Shown here piece after piece: positions 17,958 to 27,292 of a DNA stretch of 64,000 nucleotides. The notes beneath the pieces were generated by a model. The model was not told the DNA's origin and searched no databases. It saw only the letters and a list, made by a program, of their open reading frames with translations. Both the position numbers and the translations under genes were made by a program. Source of the DNA: Paenibacillus naphthalenovorans. Its GTDB lineage: Bacteria > Bacillota > Bacilli > Paenibacillales > NBRC-103111. How positions within the stretch are numbered: the stretch's first letter is position 1; each line of letters starts with the position of its first letter. Location of the stretch: NCBI RefSeq assembly GCF_900099895.1, contig NZ_FNDY01000010.1, positions 1 to 64,000 on the forward strand, written 5' to 3'.

Positions 17958-19220
17958 ATGCGAACGGTCGGTTTAATTGTCGAATATAATCCGCTGCATA
18001 ACGGTCACTACTATCATTACCAACAATCGAAAAAGGTTACAGGAGCGGACAGTGCGATTTGTATCATGAGCGGTCATTTCCTTCAACGGGGCGAGCCGGC
18101 CGTCGTCAATAAATGGGCGCGCGCCGAGATGGCGCTGCGCATGGGCGCCGACCTCGTGCTGGAGCTGCCTGTCGCCTTCTCCGCCCAGCCTGCGGAATGG
18201 TTTGCTTACGGAGCGGTGTCCGCTTTGGACGCTACCGGGATCGTAGACAGCCTGTGCTTCGGCTGCGAGAGCAGCAGCATCGATTGGCTGAAGGCGGCGG
18301 CGGACAAGCTGCACGAGGAGCCCGAAGAGCTGGCACGGTTGCTGCAGCTCGAGCTGAAAAAAGGCATGCCGTATCCGGCGGCCTACAGCAAAGCGGTATC
18401 TCATCTTCTGCCCGGGGCCAAGGAAGAAGAATTGGCAAAGCCGAACAATACGCTCGGGCTTCATTATGTGATCGCGCTGCGCCGTCTTCAAAGCCGGATT
18501 GAACCGTTCGCGATCACAAGAACGAAAGCGGAATTTAACCAGGCGAATATCACCGATAACCGGATTGCCAGCGCTACGGCCATCCGACGGATCCTGATGA
18601 CGGACCGGTCGCTTACGGGCATCCGACCTTTCGTGCCCGCCGCAACACTGGAGATCATGACCCGCGAATGGAAGGCCGGCCGCGGACCGGTCGATTGGGA
18701 GCGCTTTGCGAAGCCGCTGCTGCTGCAGCTGATGCATCACAGCCCAGAGCAGCTTACGTCCTTTCATGAGGTGACCGAGGGGCTTGAGCACCGTATCCGC
18801 AAGGCGCTGGCGGACCTTCGTCCGGATACCGACGGGGACGCAGCACAAGCTTTGGTGGAGACGCTGATCGACAAGCTCAAAACGAAGCGGTACACGCGAA
18901 CCAAGCTGCAGCGGACCCTGCTGCGTATCCTGCTGAACCATAGCAAGCAGGACCTATCCCCCGAAACGCTGCGGCAGGGCGTTCCGTATTTGCGGGTGCT
19001 GGGCTTCAGCCCGAAAGGACAGGAGCTGCTCAAACGGATGAAAAAAACGGCGAAGGTGCCTATCGTCACCAAAGTGACCACAGCAGCCTCGCCGCTCCTG
19101 GAGCTGGATATCCGCGCAACATCCGTCTATGCCTTGGGCTATGCGTCGCCGACACCGGACGATTGGTTCAGGGATTATTACGAAGCGCCCATTCGTATCC
19201 GGTCTAACTGCTTGGCTTGA
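17958..19220 (+). CDS. tmcAL: tRNA(Met) cytidine acetate ligase TmcAL
   Basis: TmcAL (YlbM) makes N4-acetylcytidine at the wobble position of elongator tRNA(Met) from acetate and ATP. The 420-residue protein begins MRTVGLIVEYNPLHNGHYYH, holding the NGH nucleotidyltransferase motif, then CIMSGHFLQRGEPAVVNKW and LELPVAFSAQPAEWFA. The ATG at 17958 follows CGGAGGACATTCCCT. It is divergent from yceD and its 3' end overlaps the opposing sepM gene by 17 bases. Confidence 0.93.
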   Translation: MRTVGLIVEYNPLHNGHYYHYQQSKKVTGADSAICIMSGHFLQRGEPAVVNKWARAEMALRMGADLVLELPVAFSAQPAEWFAYGAVSALDATGIVDSLCFGCESSSIDWLKAAADKLHEEPEELARLLQLELKKGMPYPAAYSKAVSHLLPGAKEEELAKPNNTLGLHYVIALRRLQSRIEPFAITRTKAEFNQANITDNRIASATAIRRILMTDRSLTGIRPFVPAATLEIMTREWKAGRGPVDWERFAKPLLLQLMHHSPEQLTSFHEVTEGLEHRIRKALADLRPDTDGDAAQALVETLIDKLKTKRYTRTKLQRTLLRILLNHSKQDLSPETLRQGVPYLRVLGFSPKGQELLKRMKKTAKVPIVTKVTTAASPLLELDIRATSVYALGYASPTPDDWFRDYYEAPIRIRSNCLA

Positions 19221-20289
19221 CCGGCAAACCGGCCAAGTACTGCAAAGCCTCATCCAACGTTCCTACGGGAACGACGGTCATGTCCGTACCGATTTCTTCA
19301 GCCCGCTTCTTTGCATCCGTATAGTTGGGGATCGTTCGACCGTCCGGCATACGGTAATCCTTGGGGCTGAAGAAAATGTCGGCTCCCGCCCGGTCGGCTG
19401 CGACAACCTTATGTTGAATGCCCCCGATCACCCCAACATTGCCTTCCGGGTCAATCTCACCGGTGCCTGCGATTTTATACCCTTTCGTAATATCTTCCGG
19501 TACAAAACGGTTATAAATCTCAAGCGCAAACATCAGCCCGGCGGAGGGGCCGCCGATGTTCCCAGCCTTAATCGACACTTGTTTGCTTTCGTCTTCCGCC
19601 TTAACGCTGTGAACCTCTGCAGGAACGATGCCCAGTCCGGCTCTTTGCCTTTGGGCACCTGCCGGAGCAGTGGCGTCCTCGCTTGGCAGAACCGCCAAAG
19701 CGATGTTGCCCGTCCGGATGACGTTTCCCCGCTTATAGCTTATGGCCGCCGTATCCCCGGCTTTTTTATTCGCTAACGACGCCCTTAATTCATCCGCCGT
19801 TGTAATGGGCTTATCATCCACCTTGACGATATAATCCCCGGCCCGAAGAATCTCATGAGCCGGATAATCGGGATAAATATGCTCGACGACGACCCCGTCA
19901 TGGCTGATCCGATATGGAATGTTCAACTTGTTATAGACAGCCTGAATCGCATCCGCTTGCGATGTCATCATGACGACCGCTTGCCGCTGGGTATATTCCG
20001 ATTCGGACTCTCCCTTGCGCAGCAGGTCCTCCTTTAAACGCAGCTCCTGATAAGGGCTTATAAACGACATCAGGTACCCGTACACCGTTGCATCGCTTAC
20101 CGCGACCGTCGTCAGCATAAACTGCCCTTTCTCTTCTTCGGACGCAGCCTGCTCCACTTGAACCATAGGCTGTATAACATCGGCCGTGCCGGGTTTGAAA
20201 ATATACAGCGGCAGCGGCATGAAATAAATGAGATACAACAAAGCTATGGCAGTGAAAACCGAAAAAACGATGCGTGACGCCCGTTTCAT
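19204..20289 (-). CDS. SepM-family PDZ and Lon-type serine protease
   Basis: A 361-residue membrane-anchored protease (YlbL/SepM family). It has one N-terminal helix (about 7-26), a PDZ domain (about 130-200) and a C-terminal Lon-like S16 domain with the Ser-Lys dyad Ser249 (GGPSAG) and Lys294 (GGIQHKVVAADRAG). Relatives cut exported peptides or membrane proteins outside the cell. The start at 20289 follows GGGAGAGGCTCGACAT; longer forms are less likely. Confidence 0.92.
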   Translation of the reverse strand: MKRASRIVFSVFTAIALLYLIYFMPLPLYIFKPGTADVIQPMVQVEQAASEEEKGQFMLTTVAVSDATVYGYLMSFISPYQELRLKEDLLRKGESESEYTQRQAVVMMTSQADAIQAVYNKLNIPYRISHDGVVVEHIYPDYPAHEILRAGDYIVKVDDKPITTADELRASLANKKAGDTAAISYKRGNVIRTGNIALAVLPSEDATAPAGAQRQRAGLGIVPAEVHSVKAEDESKQVSIKAGNIGGPSAGLMFALEIYNRFVPEDITKGYKIAGTGEIDPEGNVGVIGGIQHKVVAADRAGADIFFSPKDYRMPDGRTIPNYTDAKKRAEEIGTDMTVVPVGTLDEALQYLAGLPVKPSS

Positions 20290-20431
20290 ATGTCGAGCCT
20301 CTCCCATAGAGCGTTTCCCCACCCGTTCCTTATGATAACCATCTCTCTGTATGGTGCGTCGGCATGGTCTAATCCATGCGGACAAAGCGTAAACATGTAC
20401 CAATCTGATTTAAAAAGCTGGAGTGATTCGG

Positions 20432-21691
20432 ATGAAAGCGTTGCAGGCCCTTCTCTCCCCACGCTTGACTACGTTGTACTTAGGCGCTGCGGCGCTTGCT
20501 TTGGTGATCAGCATCATCTTGTTCCCCGACCAAGCCTTTCAAGCCTCCCTTCAAGGCTTGAGCCTCTGGTGGAAGCTTGTGTTCCCGGCGCTGCTGCCGT
20601 TCCTGATCATTACCGAGCTGCTGCGCGGCATGGGAGTCCTGCACGGCCTCGGCGCATTGATGGAGCCTTTGCTGCGCGCACTCCTTCGGCTCCCCGGCGC
20701 CGGAGGCTGGGTAATCTCCCTCGGCTTCACGGCAGGTATGCCCGCCGGAGCCGCAGGTGTTAGCGCACTTCGCAAGGACGGGCTGCTTACACGGGAAGAA
20801 GGCGAACGGCTGTTGGCCGTTTCCCATATGTCCAGTCCCGTATTTATGATCGGCGTCGTCGGCGTCGGTTTCCTCGGCAGCCCTGCCGCCGGACTCGCGC
20901 TCGCCATTATCCATTATGCCGCGGCCCTGTTCATGGCCGTCTTTCACCGGTTCGGTTCCGGAAGGTACGCTCCCGTGAAAAAATACGCCGGAAAAGGCTG
21001 GATCTCTCACAGCTTTCAAGCGTTTTATGAAGCGAGGGTCCGCGACGGCCGGACGTTCGGCAAGCTGCTGGGTGATGCCGTCTCTTCCGGTGTGCAGCAG
21101 CTTTTCATTATTGGCGGGTACATCATGATGTTCTCCGTACTGGTCCATGCCCTGTCCCTTACCGGCCTGCCGGAGGCGCTGGCTTCCGCCGTTTCCCTGC
21201 TCGGAGCAAATCCAGGCGACGCGCTTTCGCTGATCTCCGCACTATTGACCGGTTTATTCGAACCGCACCTGGGCGCTTACGCGATGGCGCAGGCGGCCGG
21301 CGCATCCCAAAGTTCGTTCTTTTATGCGCTTCTCAGCATGCTGCTGGCTTGGGGCGGCCTGTCCACCCATGCACAAGTCAAAAGCCTGACCGTCTCGACG
21401 GATCTGCGGTATTTGCATTTTGTACGGTCGCGCATCCACCATGGAAGCATCGCCTTTGTGCTGACGCTGGTCTCCTGGAAGCCGCTGATGAGCTGGATGA
21501 GCCAAGAACAGCCCGTTCTCGCCAACTATGGCATCTACGGCTCCGATTGGGATGCCGGACGCGACAGTCTCTGGCCGTTCATTAGCCCGATGATGCTCCA
21601 GTTCGGAACCGTCATCTTGATCCTTCTAGTGCTTTCGGTGTTCGCAGCCTTTCTCTTTTACCGGGGACGCCAAAGGAACGGTCCGCTGTAA
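20432..21691 (+). CDS. ylbJ: sporulation integral membrane protein YlbJ
   Basis: A 419-residue polytopic protein with about eight to ten hydrophobic segments and two gate-like nucleoside-recognition modules: GLSLWWKLVFPALLPFLIIT near 42-61 and LFIIGGYIMMFSVLVHALSL near 230. B. subtilis YlbJ is made in the mother cell under sigma-E and is needed for spore cortex formation. The ATG at 20432 follows GGAGTGATTCGG; a GTG three codons up is less likely. A 6-bp inverted repeat, GCATGG-TCTAAT-CCATGC (20362-20379), lies upstream. Confidence 0.93.
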   Translation: MKALQALLSPRLTTLYLGAAALALVISIILFPDQAFQASLQGLSLWWKLVFPALLPFLIITELLRGMGVLHGLGALMEPLLRALLRLPGAGGWVISLGFTAGMPAGAAGVSALRKDGLLTREEGERLLAVSHMSSPVFMIGVVGVGFLGSPAAGLALAIIHYAAALFMAVFHRFGSGRYAPVKKYAGKGWISHSFQAFYEARVRDGRTFGKLLGDAVSSGVQQLFIIGGYIMMFSVLVHALSLTGLPEALASAVSLLGANPGDALSLISALLTGLFEPHLGAYAMAQAAGASQSSFFYALLSMLLAWGGLSTHAQVKSLTVSTDLRYLHFVRSRIHHGSIAFVLTLVSWKPLMSWMSQEQPVLANYGIYGSDWDAGRDSLWPFISPMMLQFGTVILILLVLSVFAAFLFYRGRQRNGPL

Positions 21692-21754
21692 AGGAATCTG
21701 CAGTAACCCGGCGATGCAGGAGTATTAAAGAACAGGGCGTTTTTTCTACGCGGC

Positions 21755-22880
<1,126 letters not shown>

Positions 22881-23345
22881 CTTACAGCCTTCCTTTACCT
22901 GCGTAGTAATGCTATCGTACCATAAACAAATTCTTTTGCACAAAAAATCTAAAAAAATTTTTCCGGCCGATGTATATCTTGGTTCCGATCGGGTCATCCT
23001 TATATCATCGACATCCGAAAATGTCGTAGACAACCGCGGAGAAGACTTACGTTCCCCATAAGCTCTTCGTCCGGTTTCTCCTCTCCCATGAAAGGGCCTC
23101 GTCGCGAGACGGGGCCCTGAATTATTATGATCCCCCTCGATCAAGCCTCGATGATAACCATATACCCAAAATCCTCTTTTTTCCATTAATATTACTTTTT
23201 GTATTCATTCGCCGGATCGGCATTTTGAACTATAGTGTACGGGTTATATAGGTAAACGAATTTGATATTTCTATTGATTCCATTTCCGGATATTCTGTAC
23301 ACGGTGAAGGGATAGGATCCATTCGCTATCAAAGGAGACATTTGA
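22881..23345. other. gene-free stretch with a strong hairpin
   Basis: No supported gene. It contains the rsmD upstream region, an AT-rich patch near 22920-22970 and the hairpin repeat at 23093-23118. The last 100 bases before the Sda-like gene are AT-rich and may hold its promoter, for example TTGAAC near 23226, without a well-spaced partner. Confidence 0.6.
23093..23118. repeat. hairpin repeat, copy 1
   Basis: AGGGCCTCGTC and GACGGGGCCCT form an 11-bp stem (one G-T pair) closed by a GCGA tetraloop. A degenerate copy with the same neighbours (TTATGAT, then ATCAAGC) occurs at 23980-24011. There is no T-tract directly after it. Confidence 0.6.
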
Positions 23346-23495
23346 GTGCGAAGGATATCTGACGTTGCACTAATCCATGCGTACAAGCTAGCCATTGAAC
23401 TTGATTTAGACAGGGACTTTATAAAAATGCTTGAGAAGGAGATCGAACGCAGAGGGATGAACATTCCAACTCTGCTCAAAAAACAAGAAGAGTAG
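23346..23495 (+). CDS. sda: Sda-like sporulation kinase inhibitor
   Basis: A 49-residue protein starting with GTG behind AAAGGAGACATTTGA. RRISDVALIHAYKLAIELDL followed by DRDFIKMLEKEIERRGM aligns with B. subtilis Sda (LSDELLIESYFKATEMNL, then NRDFIELIENEIKRRSL). Sda is a two-helix hairpin that binds the KinA/KinB autokinase domain and blocks sporulation when replication is perturbed. The C-terminal tail (NIPTLLKKQEE) differs from the Bacillus protein. No consensus DnaA box is obvious upstream. Confidence 0.85.
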   Translation: MRRISDVALIHAYKLAIELDLDRDFIKMLEKEIERRGMNIPTLLKKQEE

Positions 23496-23562
23496 AAGTC
23501 ACCGCTATTACTGACTGATTTAACTATAATCTGAAGGGCGGATGGATTCTACTCCTTTCACT

Positions 23563-23590
23563 GGTGGGGCATCATGCCCCACCTTATTCT
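23563..23590 (+). terminator. terminator-like hairpin after sda
   Basis: GGTGGGGCAT and ATGCCCCACC (23563-23572 and 23574-23583) form a strong stem followed by TTATTCT. The T-tract is short, so termination efficiency is uncertain. Confidence 0.55.
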
Positions 23591-23665
23591 GGTACTTTTC
23601 GAGGCCCATGAGCCAGCCGGTTGCATTGCTGCTCTGCAGCACCGTAATCATACCAGCCGATACAC

Positions 23666-23690
23666 CCGGCTCAAAAGAGCGGATTTTTTT
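23666..23690 (+). terminator. rho-independent terminator
   Basis: CCGGCTC-AAAA-GAGCGG, with one bulged base, is followed by ATTTTTTT. It lies between the Sda-like gene and the next small gene, so the two are separate units. Confidence 0.65.
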
Positions 23691-23750
23691 ATATTGAAAC
23701 TTCCAAATTTTCGTTATAATCAGGAATAGAATACAATTCGAGGTGAGAGA

Positions 23751-23969
23751 ATGGTTGTGGAACCAGGCTTTATGTTTAGCGGTATGATCATTTTTGTTTT
23801 CGTATTTGGCCTTTTGCTTTCCGTATTACATATCATTTTAAGCATTTGGGCTTATCGGGATGCTTTGAGCAGGGGCAAAAGCCAGGAATATGCGATTATC
23901 GTGCTGTTTGGCCTACTGTTTTTTCCAGTGATGGGCCTTATCGTATATTTAGTCATCCGAAATGATTGA
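23751..23969 (+). CDS. small two-helix membrane protein
   Basis: A 72-residue protein with hydrophobic segments at about 10-32 and 47-69, separated by a polar loop (YRDALSRGKSQEYA). The layout resembles short phospholipase D-nuclease N-terminal-like or permease-type peptides, but no family is certain. The ATG follows GAGGTGAGAGA. A TATAAT sits about 30 bases upstream, with TTGAAA at a short 15-base spacing. Function unknown. Confidence 0.65.
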   Translation: MVVEPGFMFSGMIIFVFVFGLLLSVLHIILSIWAYRDALSRGKSQEYAIIVLFGLLFFPVMGLIVYLVIRND

Positions 23970-23979
23970 GCGTTAACCC

Positions 23980-24011
23980 AGGGCCTCTGTCGCTAGACGG
24001 GCCGTTATGAT
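23980..24011. repeat. hairpin repeat, copy 2
   Basis: AGGGCCTCTGTCGCTAGACG then GGCC and TTATGAT mirrors the copy at 23093-23118, with a GCTA loop and one extra base. It lies 10 bases after the stop of the small membrane gene. Function unknown. Confidence 0.5.
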
Positions 24012-24247
24012 AAGCCTTAAATCAAGCATGCCTTTTGTTAGTCTACGGGCATTGGCCAGTAAGGTTCTATATGTGTGATATCGAGCGGTTTTCATCATAA
24101 ACCCCCGGATGAAAAGCAAACGGAATCAGCGCTCTGCTTGTTGTCATATCTCATTTTTATGGAGAGGCGTTTTTTTGCCGTGAAAGATTTACATAAAAAG
24201 AAACGGTTCTGTATACCATACAAAGGATAAAAATCCCCGGAAGGACG

Positions 24248-24433
24248 ATGAATACAATGGACAATGAAAAGGATTATCTCAACGATACATCCAATACCGC
24301 TGCTGGCATCAATACACCACCCGATCAGCAGGATGTGGCCGCAACCGATTTACTGAATGATTTCGTTGAACAGACAATGGATAATATACAACATGCCTTC
24401 GACGGCGATGATGAAGATTCCAATAAAAAATAA
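24248..24433 (+). CDS. 61-residue acidic hypothetical protein
   Basis: A hydrophilic, very acidic protein (ends DGDDEDSNKK) with a central amphipathic stretch, TDLLNDFVEQTMDNIQHAF. No family is recognised. GGAAGG precedes the first ATG at only 3 bases; the second ATG (24257) is at 12 bases, so the start is ambiguous. A sigma-E-like -10, CATACAAA (24217-24224), lies upstream without a clear -35. It is followed within 100 bases by another short gene. Confidence 0.5.
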   Translation: MNTMDNEKDYLNDTSNTAAGINTPPDQQDVAATDLLNDFVEQTMDNIQHAFDGDDEDSNKK

Positions 24434-24527
24434 AGGGTGCGTCATTTCACTTATCTTGTACAAGCGCGGACACGAATTCTTCCTTTCAGCCGTACACTGA
24501 TTGCAAATACCGAAAGGACGGATCGCG

Positions 24528-24671
24528 ATGAACAAGATGGTTGAGCATGCTATCAAGGTGCTTACGGAAGATAAAGACATGATCCAAATGTTTAAGGATA
24601 TGGAAGTGCTGCAGAAAGAATTGGAAGTGCTGTTCAAACAAATGGAAAATTTGAAAAAACAAAACAAATAG
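24528..24671 (+). CDS. 47-residue coiled-coil hypothetical protein
   Basis: The frame starts at an ATG behind GAAAGGACGGATCGCG and ends at TAG 24669-24671. The product, starting MNKMVEHAIKVLTEDKDMIQ, is one long charged amphipathic helix rich in Lys, Glu and Met. It ends at the IS left end, whose hairpin (24677-24719) doubles as a terminator. No family is recognised. The intact frame and ribosome binding site make a real gene likely. Confidence 0.55.
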   Translation: MNKMVEHAIKVLTEDKDMIQMFKDMEVLQKELEVLFKQMENLKKQNK

Positions 24672-24738
24672 TGCAAGGGGGTGTCCCATAAGTCACCGAG
24701 GTGACGGGTACCCCTTTTTCATTTTTGTAAAACAAAAG

Positions 24739-25729
24739 GTGTGCGCCTACACCCAGCGGATCTATTTCTCACGTCAGATCGCCAAAGCCGTCCGCGAAAA
24801 TATCATGTTCATGTGGCTTGCGGCCAGACAGCGGCCGGATTTCCACACCATTAACCGCTTCCGCTCCGAGCGGATGAAAGATGTCCTCGAAACGGTTTTT
24901 ACAGCCATTTTAGGTTTTCTCGTCGAGGAGAAGTACGTCAAGCTGGAGCACTATTTCGTTGACGGAACCAAGATCGAAGCCAATGCCAATAAGTATACGT
25001 TTGTATGGGGAAAGGCAGTGGTAAAGCACAAGGCCAAGCTGCAGGAAAAAGTGAAGACACTGTTTGCGAGCATCGAGGCGGCAGAGCAACAGGAAGAACA
25101 GGAAGAGCAAGGCCGGGATTTGTCGGAGCTCGGCGAAGCTGCCAGCCTCACAAGTGAAAAGCTGGAAAAGGCGGTTCAGAAGCTGGAAGAGAAGCTGCAG
25201 CACAAGCCTAAAGACAAGCCGCTAAAAAAAAGCGGTACGGATGCTGCGGAAGGACCTGCTGCCCCGGCTACAAAAGTATGAACGACATCAGGAAGTGCTG
25301 GGATAACGGAACAGCTGCAGCAAAACCGATCTGGACGCAACGTTCATGCGAATGAAGGAGGATCACATGCGAAATGGGTAATTGAAGCCCGGATACAACG
25401 TACTGATCGGAACGGAAAACCAATTTATTGTCGGTTACAGTCTGCATCAGCGTCCAACGGATACACGTTGCTTGAAACCGCATCTGGAGAAAGTGAAAGC
25501 GGCTCTAGGCAAACTGCCGGATACAGTCATTGCCGATGCAGGGTATGGCGGAGAAGAAAACTACGCCTATTTGGAGCAAGAAGAAGTTCAGGCCATTGTC
25601 AAATACAGCACCTACCACAAAGAGAAATCGAAGAAATGGCAACTGGAGGTCGGGTGGCTTTCCTTTGCCCATAATTTATTAAAGTGGGCGACGATGAACC
25701 AAAAAGGTCGAGTAAGAGTGCAAGTATAG
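24739..25729 (+). pseudogene. IS1182-like transposase remnant
   Basis: The first part (24739-25281) carries FMWLAARQRPDFHTINRFRS and YFVDGTKIEANANKYTFVW, typical of IS1182-type DDE transposases. The original start is missing. A frameshift occurs in a run of eight A near 25222-25232. The new frame continues through two in-frame TAA codons (near 25305 and 25378) into GYNVLIGTENQF and VIADAGYGGEENYAYLEQEE. It then jumps from KEKSKKW straight to LEVGWLSFAHNLLK, so a long internal piece is deleted. Clearly non-functional. Confidence 0.85.
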
Positions 25730-25750
25730 CCCTTTACTCGACCTTTTTTT
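25706..25750 (+). terminator. terminator inside the IS right end
   Basis: GGTCGAGTAA (25706-25715) and TTACTCGACC (25734-25743) form a 10-bp stem followed by TTTTTTT. It overlaps the last codons of the transposase remnant. Confidence 0.8.
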
Positions 25751-25874
25751 CTGTATGGAAACGAGAAGTTAAGAAAACAGGGCCGTCCCTGCGTAGTTAA
25801 AAACTACTTATGGGACGGCCCCTTTTTGCGCTTCGAGGCTTTGCGCGAGTGCGTCATGATCAAGCAAGCGTTCG

Positions 25875-26264
25875 TTATTTCTCATACAGCTCGAGCGGAA
25901 GCGCATCGGGGTCGGAAAAGAAAGTGAACCGCTTTCCCGTTGTTTCGTCGATGCGGACGGGCTCGACTGCAACGCCTTGATTTTGCAGCTTTTGGACCGC
26001 CTCTTCGATATCGTCCACCTCAAAAGCCAGATGCCTCAACCCCTGCGCTTCCGGGTAGCTGGGTCTTGGCGGAGCGCCCGGAAAGGAGAACAGTTCGATC
26101 TGATGATCCTTCCCTACCAGCAGGTCCAGCTTATAGGAATTTCGTTCCGCCCGGTACGTTTCGCGGATTACCGGAAGACCGAGCACCTCCGTGTAAAAAG
26201 CTTTGGATTTCGCATAGTCGGAGCAAATGATAGCGGCGTGATGTATTTTATTGATGTTCAGCAT
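25875..26264 (-). CDS. VOC-family glyoxalase-like protein
   Basis: A 129-residue vicinal-oxygen-chelate protein of the GloA2/YaeR type. IHHAAIICSDYAKSKAFYTE opens the first beta-alpha-beta module; GLRHLAFEVDDIEEAVQKL and a final ELYEK mark the second. His and Glu residues at these places usually bind a divalent metal. The substrate is unknown. The ATG overlaps the end of the upstream cyclase gene by about 17 bases and has GGAGG 13 bases upstream. The hairpin IS end just beyond its stop can serve as terminator. Confidence 0.88.
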   Translation of the reverse strand: MLNINKIHHAAIICSDYAKSKAFYTEVLGLPVIRETYRAERNSYKLDLLVGKDHQIELFSFPGAPPRPSYPEAQGLRHLAFEVDDIEEAVQKLQNQGVAVEPVRIDETTGKRFTFFSDPDALPLELYEK

Positions 26265-27005
26265 GATGAACAGATAACCTCCTGGCCTCATTCTTCGGAA
26301 TCCAAGCAACCGCCCGAACCGGTGAGCCGGAACCGCCTTTAATCTTGAGCGGAAAACCGATAAAGAAGGATTCTCCGGCAATCCGCTCCAATCCTTTCAG
26401 GTTTTCAAAAATGGTAATGCCATTCCCGAGAAGCTGATAATGTGCCGGATAGCCGTCTGAATGCGAACTGTCAACGGCCAGCGTATCGCATCCCACAGCC
26501 TTTATTTTTTGGATGCCAGATAGGCGGCAGCTTCCTCGCTCAGACCGGGCCAACTGGCCGTGTAGGTTCGGCCGGCGGATCGCGGCGTCCAATACCGGTC
26601 CCAGCCAAACCGGAATAATACGATATCCCCTTCTTCAATGGAAAAATGTTCCCTTTCCCACGAGAGCACCTCTTGCCTGGACACCAGATCCGAAGCTTCA
26701 TAGCTGGAGAAATCGAGGGTCAACGCCCTTCCCATACAATGCTCCAGGGGTGTTTCCGCCATATACCGGTGTGCAGGCTCCCCTTCCTTCAAGAAGTGTC
26801 CCGTAGCATCTACATGCGTACCGCAATGTTCATTGATGAGCAGTTGGCACACAAGCGCCGGACTTCCTGTCTCGAACGAATCCCACTTGGTATGAAAATA
26901 GCGCGAGTGCGTCGGATAAACCGGCATATCCTCCTCCAGCACATGGGTTAAATCGATCATTTCCATGCTCTCAACGGCATGAAGCAGATTTCGAACACTG
27001 CTCAT
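26248..27005 (-). pseudogene. frameshifted cyclase-family (KynB-like) hydrolase
   Basis: The first 167 codons (27005 down to 26502) show cyclase-family metal motifs: IDLTHVLEEDMPVYP, HCGTHVDATGHF and GDIVLFRFGWD. Just after YLASKK the frame hits TAA. Homology continues in another frame (IKAVGCDTLAVDSSHSDGYP to PVRAVAWIPKNEARR). One extra A in the run of six A at about 26503-26508 would restore a 252-residue protein. The family includes arylformamidase KynB and related amide hydrolases. It is paired with the VOC gene. It could be a true mutation, a sequencing error or slippage. Confidence 0.8.
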
Positions 27006-27218
27006 CGTTTCTCATCCTCCTCACAGGTTATGACCCATCCAACCATAGACCCTCAGGCCAAATAACGGCACGCAGAAGTTCATAAACGGAAACAAACGAA
27101 CGCCCAAGCCTATCCGGGACGTTTATCTCTTCTAACCATTATCTTCCATAGGCGCCGCTTATGTCCAGCCTTCTCCCCCAATATCGGGTCTCGGAAAAAA
27201 TTACCTGAGGCTCTCCTA

Positions 27219-27271
27219 TTGAAATACGAATATTTGTTCGCTATCCTGTGTATGTTAAGAACATACGTTCT
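27219..27271 (+). promoter_or_regulatory. LexA-controlled promoter with two SOS boxes
   Basis: TTGAAA (27219-27224), a 17-base spacer and TATCCT (27242-27247) form a sigma-A promoter. CGAATATTTGTTCG (27227-27240) fills the spacer and AGAACATACGTTCT (27258-27271) lies just after the expected start. Both match the Gram-positive LexA/DinR box CGAACATATGTTCG. Repression by LexA and induction by DNA damage are inferred. Confidence 0.85.
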
Positions 27272-27292
27272 GTAAGTGAGGGTGAACATCAT

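Larger units (their letters stand above)
24677..25822 (+). mobile_element. decayed IS1182-like insertion sequence
   Basis: The element is bounded by inverted ends GGGGGTGTCCCATAAGT (24677-24693) and the complement of GGGGCCGTCCCATAAGT (25806-25822), 15 of 17 bases alike. Inside is a broken transposase. Each end also folds on itself: GTCACC-GA-GGTGAC inside GGGGT/ACCCC on the left, and GTAGTT/AACTAC inside GGGCCGTCCC/GGGACGGCCC on the right. At about 1.15 kb it is shorter than a full IS1182 element (about 1.5-1.9 kb). No target duplication is clear. Confidence 0.75.

Noticed and set aside
17973-18941. 322-codon minus-strand frame opposite tmcAL
   Set aside because: Antisense to a conserved enzyme gene, with shadow-like Arg/Gln/His composition.
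23192-23479. 95-codon minus-strand frame
   Set aside because: It is the reverse of the Sda-like gene, whose plus-strand frame has a good ribosome binding site and clear family similarity.
24350-24689. Minus-strand frames of 108 and 67 codons
   Set aside because: They mirror the plus-strand 61- and 47-codon genes; their Phe/Leu/Ser-rich products are what reversed Lys/Glu-rich helix codons give.
26502-26520. Programmed -1 frameshift in the cyclase gene
   Set aside because: The run is only six A and lacks a downstream pseudoknot or stimulatory stem; cyclase-family genes are not known to use frameshifting. A mutation or sequencing error is simpler.
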